From Caryophanon latum (GTDB taxonomy: Bacteria > Bacillota > Bacilli > Bacillales_A > Planococcaceae), in assembly GCF_001700325.1 (NCBI RefSeq), contig NZ_MATO01000058.1, forward strand, positions 1 to 41,568: 41,568 bases of DNA. Direction: 5' to 3'. The notes beneath the pieces are model-generated. The model searched no databases. It saw only the letters and a list, made by a program, of their open reading frames with translations, and was not told the origin of the DNA. Position 1 is the first letter of the stretch, and every line of letters starts with the position of its first letter. This document shows, in pieces, positions 6,872 through 17,600 of this stretch. Position numbers and translations under genes: made by a program.

Positions 6872-9547
6872 TTATTGTACTGTTACAGTCGCGCCGTTAA
6901 ATTGTAATGCGTTACGGTTACCATCTGCAATGTTTGCATTCGGGTCTAACGTAATGCGCACGGACGATTTCGATGCGAATGAATCACCTTCTGCAAGTGA
7001 AATAAGCGCCTCTGTTACAAACTGTGTGCTTTCTGCTGCGCTTGTCGTCGTTTTCGCACCGACAAACACTTTATCACCTTCTGCAACGATAAATGCATTC
7101 TCTCCTACGTTGTGTACCGCTTCTGAGAACGTCACTTTCAGCTGATTGTCCTTCACCATTTCAACGCTTGATACTTTCGGCGTTACGTTTTCTGTTAACG
7201 TGATCGTTTGACGGTAATTATCCATAACATTTGATGAGCCTGCTGCTTTAATGTTCGCTACGCTAATGTAACGCGTACCGTCATGCTCAACCGAATCCGC
7301 CTTTAACGTTACGATTGCTTTATTTAATGCACCTGCAAGTACGACTACGCGCTCCACTTTCGCACTATCGATCGTATAGTTCGATGCTGTCGTCGCTGTC
7401 GCTGCATCTACGTTTTCTGTGAAAATAACTTCGATTGTATTGTTATCTACGATGACGATGTCGTCCACTTCTACTTTCGTCGTGTTTTCGCTTACATCCT
7501 CACCGCGTGTAAATGTGACGCTATTAACCGTTTCAGCTGCTACGTCTGCCTCGCTCACGATGTTTTTGAAGCCAAGTGATACGTCATACGCCGCACCGAT
7601 ATTGTTTTCTGCGATATCTGAAAGCTTCACGCGCACTGTTTCTGCATCAACGCGCGTTACCGCAACGTCTTTTCCAACTAATGTGTTCGTTACCGCGTTT
7701 TGAACGTACGTGCCATTTACCGTAACGGCTGCACTGTCGTTTAATGTAACAGGCTTGTTGAATTTAATCGATAAATATTGATGCCCTTTATCGACAATAA
7801 CGGCTGTTGATGATACGACTGGCGCTGTTTTATCTACTGCAAATGTTGCTGTCGTCGTAACAGATGCCGCTTTTTCACCTGATAAATCTTCGACGTTGTT
7901 TACGACAATTGTATTTAAGCCGTCTAACACGTTCGTTACCGTTACTTTATATTGCATATCTGATAGTTTTTCAACCGCTGTTACGCCATTTGCCGTGCTA
8001 GCACGTGATACGGAAATGTTTGCTGCTGTAAATGCACGCACTGGCTCTGATAACGTTACTGTAAATGATTTTGCACTTAGCTGCTCGATTTTTGAAATAG
8101 TCGGTGCTACACCGTCTGCTGAGCCTTTTTCAAACGTTACGCTCGCTGGGTTTGGCGAAATTAAATTACCGGCAACGTCCGCTGTGCCAACGAATGTCGC
8201 GGTTACTTTCGCGTTTGGTGGAATCGCTTCAGACGATAAATCAAACTCCACTGCTGTTTTATTGCCAATTAATTCCGCTACTGCAACAGCTGATGAACCG
8301 TCCGCTAGCTTTAACGTGACAGTGCCGATGTTTGAAAGTGGCTCTGAGAAATTCACGATGACGCGGTTTGCGTACGGACGCTCTGTACCAACAATCGTCG
8401 GTGCTGTTTTGTCTGGTGCTACGTTAATAATTTCATCGTACGATACGTTATCTACGCCTGCTGCTGTTTTAAAGTTTTCGACAACGACTGCGTAACGTCC
8501 AACGAATACTTCCTCAACTGTAATGATCGCTGACTTTTTATTCGCTGAAAGCTTCATATCCTTCACCGTTACGACCGCATTGTTCGTATCGATGCCGCGA
8601 ATAGTTACGTCACCTAAATCTTTCACTTCTTGATTAAACTTCACTTCTAGCTGTGTACCGTTTTTCGCTACGACGCTTGATACTTTTAAATCTGATACGA
8701 CATTCGTCACTGTCGCTTTATATGTTACGTCATTAATTTTAAATGATACTTCTGTCGCTTCGTTATCTACTAATGGTGTTTCAAGTACAACGTTATGTAA
8801 TGAACCATCACTTAACTCTGCTGTTAACTCTGTCGCTGATACAACTTTTACATCCTTTAACGTTAAAACAACTGGTGGCTTTACTTCTTCTTTAATGAAT
8901 GCACGATGTAAAAATGATACGAAGTTTGCGCGCGTTACGTTGCCTTTTGGATTAAACGTCGCTACGTTTGAAATACCGAGTGCGTTAATAGCTGTAATCG
9001 CTGCACGTGCCTCTGTTTTCGCTTTCTTTAAATCCGTTACGTTACCTTCTTTTTCTTGCTCTTTCGCAATCGCAATTAACGTTTGCCCTAAAATTTTCTC
9101 CGCTGCACGGTCTAGTACGAGCGCCATGTTTTCACGAGAAATTGGCTGATACGAAATTAAGTTGCCGTTGCTCCCTTGGAATACGCCTGCATCATAAACG
9201 ATCGCTGCGTTCATAATTAGATCTTTATCGCTCGCATCTAAACGAATATCTTTAAAGCGCTGTTTCGTTTCCCAGTCAGTCGGAATCGTCGCATACCCTT
9301 CCTTTACTAAAAAGCGACCGAGTAATTTTACAACTTGCCCGCGCGTAATATTACGTGCAGGTGAAAAAGTCGTTTCAGACGTACCGTTAATAATGCCCGC
9401 TTCCGCCAATGAAACGATTTCATCTTGCACCGTTTGCGAATATTGACTAATATCAGCGAACTTCACGTCGGCCGATGCAGGTGCTGCAGCCGATACAACT
9501 AATGCGGCACTTGATGCTGTTACAAAAAACTTTTTGTACTGTGTCAT
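6872..9547 (-). CDS. S-layer-type protein: SLH domains plus Ig-like repeats
   Basis: This 891-residue protein has a signal peptide of about 26 residues ending SAAAPASA. Three SLH domains follow in residues about 28-215, closing with ITRGQVVKLL, ISRENMALVL and VTRANFVSFL. The third is spread out by a charged linker (AIAKEQEKEGNVTDLKKA). The rest is a series of beta-rich Ig-like units of the SbsA/Big_5 kind, recognisable by repeated motifs such as VVAKNGTQLEVKFNQEV, KPVTLNDSAAVTVNG and VKDNQLKVTFSEAV. This is the typical layout of a self-assembling S-layer protein, and it is the best candidate in the window for a major lattice protein, though abundance cannot be read from sequence. The ATG at 9547 follows GGGAGGAA with good spacing. 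A mobile element inserted 44 bp upstream appears to form its promoter (see 9587-9615). It has its own terminator. Confidence 0.88.
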   Translation of the reverse strand: MTQYKKFFVTASSAALVVSAAAPASADVKFADISQYSQTVQDEIVSLAEAGIINGTSETTFSPARNITRGQVVKLLGRFLVKEGYATIPTDWETKQRFKDIRLDASDKDLIMNAAIVYDAGVFQGSNGNLISYQPISRENMALVLDRAAEKILGQTLIAIAKEQEKEGNVTDLKKAKTEARAAITAINALGISNVATFNPKGNVTRANFVSFLHRAFIKEEVKPPVVLTLKDVKVVSATELTAELSDGSLHNVVLETPLVDNEATEVSFKINDVTYKATVTNVVSDLKVSSVVAKNGTQLEVKFNQEVKDLGDVTIRGIDTNNAVVTVKDMKLSANKKSAIITVEEVFVGRYAVVVENFKTAAGVDNVSYDEIINVAPDKTAPTIVGTERPYANRVIVNFSEPLSNIGTVTLKLADGSSAVAVAELIGNKTAVEFDLSSEAIPPNAKVTATFVGTADVAGNLISPNPASVTFEKGSADGVAPTISKIEQLSAKSFTVTLSEPVRAFTAANISVSRASTANGVTAVEKLSDMQYKVTVTNVLDGLNTIVVNNVEDLSGEKAASVTTTATFAVDKTAPVVSSTAVIVDKGHQYLSIKFNKPVTLNDSAAVTVNGTYVQNAVTNTLVGKDVAVTRVDAETVRVKLSDIAENNIGAAYDVSLGFKNIVSEADVAAETVNSVTFTRGEDVSENTTKVEVDDIVIVDNNTIEVIFTENVDAATATTASNYTIDSAKVERVVVLAGALNKAIVTLKADSVEHDGTRYISVANIKAAGSSNVMDNYRQTITLTENVTPKVSSVEMVKDNQLKVTFSEAVHNVGENAFIVAEGDKVFVGAKTTTSAAESTQFVTEALISLAEGDSFASKSSVRITLDPNANIADGNRNALQFNGATVTVQ

Positions 9548-9586
9548 AATAAAAATTCCTCCCTATTCATTACATTTAAAAGACAA

Positions 9587-9615
9587 ATTATCAAGCGTGT
9601 TGATTAGCCAATCAA
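9587..9615 (-). promoter_or_regulatory. Hybrid promoter formed by the mobile element upstream of the S-layer gene
   Basis: On the minus strand TTGATT (9610-9615) lies inside the inserted element. Exactly 17 bases further, GATAAT (9587-9592) spans the junction: its first G is the terminal base of the element and ATAAT is target-site duplication. Transcription would start near 9580 and run through the S-layer leader. Before insertion the same place would have read CATAAT with no recognisable -35 box (the sequence now at 9836 onward). This is a sequence-based prediction. Confidence 0.55.
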
Positions 9616-9826
9616 TTGGCAGAAGCGTATTGCGGCTCGCTTTCCTGGGGCTCGGCTCAAGCCTCCGCACCGCTCCTACGTCGCGGCTTACGGGGTCTTG
9701 AGGCACGAGCTTTTCCCCAAGGAGTCTCGCCACACGCTTACTGCCATTAATATGCAGCATTTATTTCCAGATGGTTGCTAAAAACAACCGATTTCACTGT
9801 ATATAAATGGCTAATCAACAGACATG
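9592..9826. mobile_element. 235-bp MITE-like element with IS4-type ends
   Basis: The element begins CAAGCGTGTTGATTAGCCA and ends with the inverse of CATGTCTGTTGATTAGCCA. It is flanked by a perfect 9-bp direct repeat ACAAATTAT (9583-9591 and 9827-9835), which proves transposition. It encodes no transposase. The core (9644-9722) is GC-rich and folds into a long imperfect hairpin: CCT/AGG, GGGG/CCCC, GCTCG/CGAGC and CTCAAG/CTTGAG are the paired blocks. A subterminal palindrome GCCAAT-CA-ATTGGC (9607-9620) supplies a -35-like box. The ends match those of the IS4-family element at 22429-23684, which probably moves it in trans. A 65-codon open frame across it is not considered a gene. Confidence 0.92.
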
Positions 9827-9835
9827 ACAAATTAT

Positions 9836-10053
9836 GTTAGTTTGTTCACATTCTTATTGTACGCATAATAACATCTTTTTTCAAACTATGTACTTTGTCA
9901 TTGAACTGCCTCTTATTATAGCCGAAATGCTACTTTTTACTATTAAGATTCCATTAAAATTGTTACAATTACTGGTCATTTATATGATAAAAGCGTTACG
10001 TGAACGAAAATTCAACGTAACGCTCGTTTATTTTGTAAGAAATATGTCGCGCA
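9836..10053. other. Intergenic stretch without a convincing gene
   Basis: This is AT-rich DNA that was directly upstream of the S-layer gene before the 235-bp insertion. A frame of 74 codons on the plus strand (9834-10058) has a hydrophobic middle part, but it has no ribosome site and begins inside the target duplication, so I do not call it. The former promoter of the S-layer gene should have been here. Confidence 0.4.
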
Positions 10054-10099
10054 AATAAAAAAATGCTGCGTTCAAGTCATTTCAACTTGAGCGCAGCAT
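10054..10099 (-). terminator. Intrinsic terminator of the PBP4-type gene
   Basis: ATGCTGCGTTCAAGT (10063-10077) pairs with ACTTGAGCGCAGCAT (10085-10099), with one T-G pair and a seven-base loop. On the minus strand a run of T follows (A run at 10057-10063). It lies seven bases after the stop of the gene at 10106-11527. Confidence 0.9.
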
Positions 10100-10105
10100 T
10101 TTATT

Positions 10106-11527
10106 TTAAAGCTGACGATACATTTCAAGTACAACGCGGTCGATGCGTGCAACCGAGCCGTTTTTCGTCACGACACTAAATACATACCATTCGCCGCTCT
10201 TCCCGCGAAGATAACCTGATAATGAATTAACGCCTGTATGTGTACCTGTTTTCGCCATGACGCGGTTCGGAATTGACGTTAAACGAGAGCGTAACGTCCC
10301 CCCCATTAAGCGATCATAATGACCTGCTTGTGGTAAGCTCGGTAAAAATGCAGTTTTATACCACGAGCTACGGTTTGATGAAATGAGTAAACGCGTTAAT
10401 TCGTTCGCTGTGAAACGGTTGTTCAGCGACATACCTGAGCCGTCGACTGCGCGTACGTTATTCATATTTAAACCGATTGATTTTGCGTACTCTGTTAATA
10501 CGGCCGCACCAGCTGTATTACTACCTTCACCTTTTACGACACGTCCTAGCGTCTTCACTAAAATGTCCGCAATACTGTTGTTGCTTAGCTTGTTCATCAT
10601 GTATACGATGTCATCCATTGGAATCGACTTCACTGAATGAATAAGCTCCGCATGCTTTGGCACTTTCGCATATGTTTGCTGTGAGCCTTTAATGAATGTT
10701 ACCCCTTGCGTTTCCCACACTTGCTTCATCGCAACGAGCGTGCTTAACGTCGGGCTATATAATGTCATCCACTCACGCTTCGTCGCACCGACCGGAATGC
10801 TTCCTGATACGATAATGCGGTTCGTGTTGTATTGGCGTTTAATGGATAGCGTGTTTGCTTTTCCTTTTGCGACTGTTTTTGCTTGGTTCACGATATTCAT
10901 ACCGCTTGAGTTTGGCATGTATGTAAGCGTTGGAGCTTTACCTACTGAAGAGCCTGTTGCCGATACGATCATTGTACTTGCATCGTAATCGTTGTTCGGT
11001 GACATCGTTAATGCTGAAATTTGCGCACCGTAATATTGTAATTCATCTGTGCGTCCGATACCTGGTGCTAAACGCGGACCTGTAAACCACGATTCATCTC
11101 CGTAAAAATGACCGTTAATTTGCGTAATCCCTTTTGCTTTTAACGCATTCGCAAACGTAATGAAATCATCTGCTTGGAACGTCGGGTCACCTTCACCGCG
11201 CACGTACACGTTACCGTTTAGCGTATTCCCTTCGATCGTGCCGTCGATATATAAATCTGTCGTCATTTCATAGTCTGTACCTAAATGATGCAATGCAGCC
11301 GCTGCGGTTAACAGCTTCATGTTCGATGCTGGGGCAAGCGCTAAGTTTTGATTATACCCGTACACAAGTGTGTTCGTATCTAAATCGCGCACCGCAATTG
11401 TTGCCTGCACGCCTTTCATTTGTGCTTGCACTGTTTTTGTAAGCTGTGCCGTATTTGCTGATGCAGTCGGCGCCATCGTTGCGACAACTAATAACACAGA
11501 CATACATAAAGCGATTATTTTCTTCAC
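10106..11527 (-). CDS. dacB: D-alanyl-D-alanine carboxypeptidase/endopeptidase, PBP4 type (peptidase S13)
   Basis: The enzyme trims the terminal D-Ala of peptidoglycan stem peptides and can cut cross-links, acting outside the membrane. This 473-residue protein shows all three penicillin-binding motifs: SxxK as S68-N-M-K71, SxN as S315-N-N317, and KTG at 426-428. A signal peptide of about 24 residues ends TASA. The spacing between motifs 1 and 2 (almost 250 residues) is the mark of the S13 family, which carries a large insert here. Length is close to B. subtilis PBP4a (DacC). The start is GTG at 11527, preceded by GGAGG. It is monocistronic between two terminators within the surface-protein island, so it may adjust wall cross-linking where S-layer and wall polymer attach (inference). 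The symbol follows the general S13 name; dacC would be the Bacillus equivalent. Confidence 0.93.
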   Translation of the reverse strand: MKKIIALCMSVLLVVATMAPTASANTAQLTKTVQAQMKGVQATIAVRDLDTNTLVYGYNQNLALAPASNMKLLTAAAALHHLGTDYEMTTDLYIDGTIEGNTLNGNVYVRGEGDPTFQADDFITFANALKAKGITQINGHFYGDESWFTGPRLAPGIGRTDELQYYGAQISALTMSPNNDYDASTMIVSATGSSVGKAPTLTYMPNSSGMNIVNQAKTVAKGKANTLSIKRQYNTNRIIVSGSIPVGATKREWMTLYSPTLSTLVAMKQVWETQGVTFIKGSQQTYAKVPKHAELIHSVKSIPMDDIVYMMNKLSNNSIADILVKTLGRVVKGEGSNTAGAAVLTEYAKSIGLNMNNVRAVDGSGMSLNNRFTANELTRLLISSNRSSWYKTAFLPSLPQAGHYDRLMGGTLRSRLTSIPNRVMAKTGTHTGVNSLSGYLRGKSGEWYVFSVVTKNGSVARIDRVVLEMYRQL

Positions 11528-11651
11528 GTTTTCGTTTCCTCCATTTTCAATAGCTTTACGATATTACTCCATAATACCATTTTAACATGTCCTTTTGGTC
11601 ACTGTTTCGAGCAATAAATTAATACGTTTATGCATATTTCTCTACATGTAA

Positions 11652-11695
11652 AAACAAAATGCTAAAGGAAACATCGTCGCTCCCTTTAGCATTTT
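11652..11695 (-). terminator. Terminator of the giant SLH protein gene
   Basis: AAAATGCTAAAGG (11656-11668) pairs perfectly with CCTTTAGCATTTT (11683-11695). On the minus strand the stem ends in TTTTG followed by TTTT. It lies five bases after the stop of the 2072-residue gene. Confidence 0.88.
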
Positions 11696-11699
11696 CACA

Positions 11700-14600
11700 T
11701 TATGGTGTCGGTGTAACCGTTACGGTCGCTTCCTCGTAAATGCGTTTTACGTCTTTTTCGTAGTAACCTTTCACTGCTTTCAGACCGCTAATGTCATCCA
11801 TAATAATGGTCATGTTCGGGTTGCTGAAATGTGCAGCGTTCGGTAAGTGGTCTAGCTTCACCGTTACCGTCGTGCCGTTTACGACAACGCGCTCGTTCAC
11901 ATCTGCTGCGGCAATTTTTAGCTGCTGCGGAGTACCTTCTACTGTGTAGTTGACGATGAAGTCCTCTACCGGTAAGAAGTTGTCAAGCGGTAGCTCTACT
12001 GCTTGCGAGAACGTTAACGTTAAGTTTCCGACGAACGATTCGTTTTGACCGAGCGTCCACGGCGTTTTAAACTGTGTTGCCGGGTCTGGCGTTGGCGTCG
12101 TCGCAACTGGTAAATCATTCACCTTTAGCGCACCGTTTAAATTGTCGTTCGCAATTTCTCCGGTCACCGCTGTGAAAATTTTCAGCTGATCGTTTAACGC
12201 TTCTGCTCGGTACTTGCCTGTAAACTTCTCATTAATCATTGCCGATAATGCCGTCATGCTTGAGAATGCTGGCACTTCCTCTAGCTTCTCTACGTCTGCT
12301 GGACCTGCCTTCGTCGAGAACTTGTACACTTGCCCGTCAAGCACGAGCGTACTCGGCTTTTTATACGCTGTGAAAAATTCTGCTAACGGAATATCGATTG
12401 ACGTCGCCGTTAAACTTAGCGTGTACGTGCGCATATTCGTAATAATGCGGTATGAAATATCCTCGCGCGTTTTCACCGTTGCACTGTCGCTCTCAGCCGT
12501 TTCTTCTTTCGTCAGCGATAAGCCTTCTTTTAACGTAAAGCGAATGGCGTTGCTCGTAATTTCAATGTTGAAAATGTCCGAGAATGCACTTAACCGCTGC
12601 TCTAGCTCTGTACGGTTTTTGTACGTCGTGTCCGATGACTTCGATGAATCGAACGTTTGCTTCGCTAAAATTGGTGACAGCTCGATCGGTGGCTGCGTCG
12701 TCGTCGGTTGTCCTACCGTCGTACTACCGTCAATCGTTATTTTCGGTGTTGTCGTCACTGTTTTTTGTACCGCTTTCGTTAACGTCAATGTACTCGCCGG
12801 CACTTCATCTACGCGCATATCATCAAGCATTACCGTAAACTGTGCTGGTGTGCGGTCTGTTTTTTGTAACGTCGACGCCGCTTTGTTCATCCATGCTTCG
12901 ATATATTCCCCGTTTACCGTCACGTATTTTTCCGTGCCGTTTTCAGTGAACTGCTTATGCACTAATACGTTCACAGCGGTCGTTTTTTGACTGCCGTCTG
13001 CTGACGAGCTCGTCGGTGTTGGCACAACGGTAATTTCTTTAATCGCCTGCATCGCATCTTCATTTTTTACGTTCCATACGTCGCGTAACGCTTTTCCAAC
13101 TAGAGACGTCATAATCACTTTATCCGCATCGCTTAACGTTTCACCGTTACGCAGCTTGTCCATTAACGCCGCATTTGCCGATGTGAAGTATTTGAAAATA
13201 TCGACGCGCTCAGTCGCTGTAAATGCATCGTATTTCGGTAATGTGTTCAGAAGACGAATCGACGGTGATGCTGCCATTTCACGCGTGCCGACCATAACAA
13301 CGACTGAGTCGACCATTGGCTTCACATCGTTACTTGCTGTTACTGTATTACCGCTTAGCTTCATCGCTGTGCCATTTTTTAATTTCACAGTCGCACCAGT
13401 TGGCATTGCTACTTCTACATCGTCTACGAACGCTTGCGCACGAATTGTCAGCGCATCTGTTTTCGTCGGTGCAGCGCCGTAGCCATTTGCCCATTCGTAA
13501 TTCGCTACGTCTAACACTTCCTTGCTCGTGTTGAACGATACTTTATATTCATACGCATCCGCTTCAGCTGGCACTGTAATTTGCTTCACCGCTAACGGGA
13601 ACTCGCCAAGCTTTTTCGCTTTATTTGCTGCTGTATATAAGCGTAACGTGTACGTGCCTGCATCGTTTAAGTTCGTTAAAATCGTACCGGCGCCGCTCGC
13701 ATAGCTCGATACGGCTGATGCTGTCGCCGCTTCTGTTGCGCCTTCTTTCGTTAACGTGTAAAACGGTGCGCTCATCGGTAAGTCAAAGCGCTCGCCAACT
13801 TGGTCTAGCACATCGAACGAAATCGTACGTGCAAGCGGTGTAATATTGCTTGAGTTTGTCGTCGCAATCGCACTACCTGACGTCAGCTCTGAAGATGTCG
13901 CTTGACGTTGCGACACCATGTTTAATGCATACGTATACGGGTTATCAAGCGGTACACCGTCCACATTATACGTAAACTGCACATCTAAATCTGCTGCTGA
14001 TGCAATCGTTAAACGACCTGTCGCTGCGTTCACTTGTGCCGACGTCGTATCTGCTTGCCCTGTAATACGATTCGCAAAGTTTACCGTGCTAATTTTAATG
14101 TTGTTTAACGTCGCCTCATCTGTAATGATTTTCCCTGCGCCGTTCGTTGCTTGTAACACTTTAAAATACACGTTGTTCGCATCTACATCATCTTTTGATA
14201 CGACGCTGTACGGATATTTCGTATGCGTGCCGTTTTTGTCCCACCATAGCTCGACTTTATCAATCGACACAATCGTTTGCTCATCGACGACATACACTTT
14301 TAGCGGTGCGTATTTGCCGCGGTATGAAACGTTTACTGTATAGGCACCAAGCTTTGAATTATCAAAGCTCGTAATTTCCACTTCCTCTGGCGTACCCATT
14401 ACGGTAATTTGCTCATTTAATGCGTTGTCGAGCGTCACGTTTAACTTTAGCTTCGTGACGTCTACTTGCCCGCCGCGTGTGACGAATACCATTTCTGGCT
14501 CTACCGTGAAGTCGCGCACGTTGTTTTCGTTAACGCGCACTTTTAACGTCGTCGTTTTATCGCGGTATGAAATCGTTAACGTTTGCTCGCCAACTTTCAT

Positions 14601-17600
14601 CGGATCAAAGCCCGTTACTTCATAGTCGCCTTCTTTTAACGTTTCGTCACCGTCTGCGAAGTTTGCCTTCACCGTCAGCGTACCTGGAATGAAGCTCTCC
14701 CCTTTTGAATACGTCGATTTCGTCGTCGAAACGGTTAAGCCGTCTAACGCTACGTCATACACTTCTACTTCAAACTCAGCGATGACGTCACCATATTCAA
14801 TTTTGAACGTTTGGCGACCAGGTTTTGACGTATCAATCGTGCTTAGCTTAATGTTCGGGTCATCTAGCGGTACTGGCTTCGATGTGTTGTCGTTGTAAAG
14901 CCCTGTTAATTCAAGCCCTTCAATCGAGAACGGAATACCTGTACGATAGCGAATGCGCTCTGGTAGCTTATCGATAATTAATTCCTTCAGCGCAAGCGGT
15001 GATTTTGAAATCGTTACGTCAAATGTCGTTTCTAAATTGTTTAACGTAATCGTCACCTTTTGCTGCGTGCCGTGCGCCGATGAATCGAAGCCGCTAATCA
15101 TGCTTTTCGTAATTTGCTCCTCACGTGTGCGGTTGCCCTCATACGTTCCGATTACTTTTAAGCCTGTTAAATCGAGCTCCTCACCTTCGCGGTACACAAC
15201 TTTCACTGGTGGCTGCTCAACGTGAATGCTAAGCAGCGGTAATACTTTCACTTTAAACTGCGATGATTTATTATCATACGTTACAGTAAGCACTTGCTCG
15301 CCGACTAAGTTCGGGTTAAAGCCTGATACGGTTGCTAAGTCACCAGGGAATATGCGCGTCGATTGGTCGGAATATTGCGCTTGTAGCTCCATACCTGTTA
15401 AATCAAGCTCCTCACCTGGGAAGTACGCAAGCTTATCTGGCAGCTTCGATACAGCGATGCGGTCAATGTTCATAATCGTTACGTTGAAGCTAATCGCACG
15501 ACCGTTATACGTAATACGCACGCTTCTTGAACCTGGGCGCGCACTGCTAAAGCCTGTAATTTTCGCCTCGTTTAATTTCACGTCCATTTCACGACCGTCC
15601 GCATAGCGCGCGATCAGCTCCATGCCTGCCGTGTTTAACCCTTCATACACTTGGTATTCCTTTTGAATCGGTGGTCTTCTTAAAATTAAATCGGTCATTT
15701 CAATCACGTCGACATCAAACGTCGCCATATGCCCGTTTAAGCTAACCGTTACCGACTGCTTCCCTGCGCGCATCGGGTCATAGCCCGTAATATTCGCCAT
15801 GTTCACACGTTCAACACGCTCTGATCCGTCCTCATAAATACCTGTTACGACCATGCCATTTAAAAGCAATGATTCCCCTTGGTAATACGTTGTCGTCGTC
15901 GGTGGGCGCGTAATTTTCAACGCCGAAACGAGCGGTTGGTGCTGTGCGACTACTTGAATAACATACGCTGCTGTACGATTTTGCTTGCGAATCGTAATCG
16001 CCTGTGAGCCAGGGCGCGTTAAGTTAAAGCCGCTCGCATCTGCATCGGTAATCGTTTCACGACGCACTGTACCGTCCGCATACGTACCTTCCACGACAAT
16101 ACCTGACGTCGAAAAGCTGTCGCCAATACGGTACATCGTTTTCGTCGGGTTCGTAACGATTTTAATGCTCTTTAACTCAAGCACCGTCACTTTCATCTCT
16201 TTACTAATGCCGTCTACCGTAATTTTAATCGTTTGGTCACCGATTAAGTTCGGGTTGTAGCCTGTAATATTCGACGACTTAATGTGCTGACGCTTCAGCG
16301 AGCCGTCCGCATACACACCTTGCACGACGAACTCTGTTAAATCGAGCGCCTCACCTTGATAGAACAATTTATTTGTACGCGTCGTATATACGAGTAAATC
16401 TTCAAGCGACTCCATGCCGTTGTTTTCTTTCCCGTAATCCGTCACGTAATAAATGCGCGTTTCCGCTTCGTCCATATTCATTAAAATATCGACGAGCTCA
16501 CGCTTATAGTTTTTCGCTAAAATATCGACTTGCGCATGCTCACCGACGAAAATACGTGCATCCTCTGACGTTACGTTGAAGTTGCCGACACGTCCGCGCA
16601 ATGACAGCTTCGCAATGCCTTTACCACGGTAGTTAAACGTCGTAATCGTTCCGGTTCCTTTTACTTCTACGTCGCCACCGCGCGCTTCAAGCATCTCAAT
16701 GTCGCCGTATAAGCTAAACGCCGATACATCGTCTGCTACACTTACGTAGCGCATCGGTGTATCTGTCACAAACGTCGTAAAGTCGCGTGCGATCGATACA
16801 ACGCCAAGCTCCGAATTACTTACCGTCACTTCAATTTCGTCCTCTGCCGTCGCAGGTGACGTCGTATTGTTCGTGCCGTCAAACTGATCTTTTACCGTCG
16901 TCGTCCCTGCTACGCTCGTATTGCTAAACTTCACAAATTTCGCCGTACGATTCGCACCTGAGTTCACACCGTTAATGACAACATCACCGTCAATCGTAAT
17001 GTTGTTTACTTCCGTATACTCACTTTTAATAGCGAGATTGCCGTGGAATACTTCCTCACCACCGTCGAACACGATCGGCGATGATTCGTTACCGCGCGCA
17101 TTGAGCTCGATGCTTTGCACACCGACAATGACGTTGTTCGTAACGTACACTTGTAAATCTGCACCTGTTAATGCACGCACATTGTCCATGCTTAAAATGC
17201 CGCGCAAACTAGCACCAATCGTATAAGTCCCTTTATCTGTTACTAAACGACCGTTCATTAAATTTTGTACTTTCACTTCCATCGCACGGTCTTCTACGTG
17301 GCGCGCACGCATAACGAATGATGCTAACTGTCCACGCGTGACCGCTTCACTTTCCGAATACATCGTCGCCGTTTTCCCTACTGTTACGCCGAGCGCATAT
17401 AACGACTTAATTTGGTCGTAATATTGGTTGCCCTCTTTTATATCTGTAAACGGCAGCGCTACGTCTGGAAACTTATCTAAGTTAAAGCCGTTATAAATAA
17501 TTTTCGCCATCTGTCCACGTCGCAGCGTATTGTTCGGCTTATACGTACCATCTGGGTAACCGTTAATAATGCCTGCTTGTGCTAACACCGCAATGTACTT

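Noticed and set aside
9563-9760. 65-codon frame across the MITE upstream of the S-layer gene
   Set aside because: It runs through the inverted repeat and the hairpin core, has no ribosome site, and the other copies of the element do not keep it.
9834-10058. 74-codon frame with a hydrophobic centre on the plus strand
   Set aside because: No ribosome site, begins in the target duplication of the insertion, and no recognisable family.
12214-12990. Open frame of 258 codons opposite the giant SLH gene, and many similar ones opposite the other surface genes
   Set aside because: The minus-strand gene has clear domains, signal peptide and ribosome site. The opposite frames have no ribosome site or recognisable domain and arise from its codon use.
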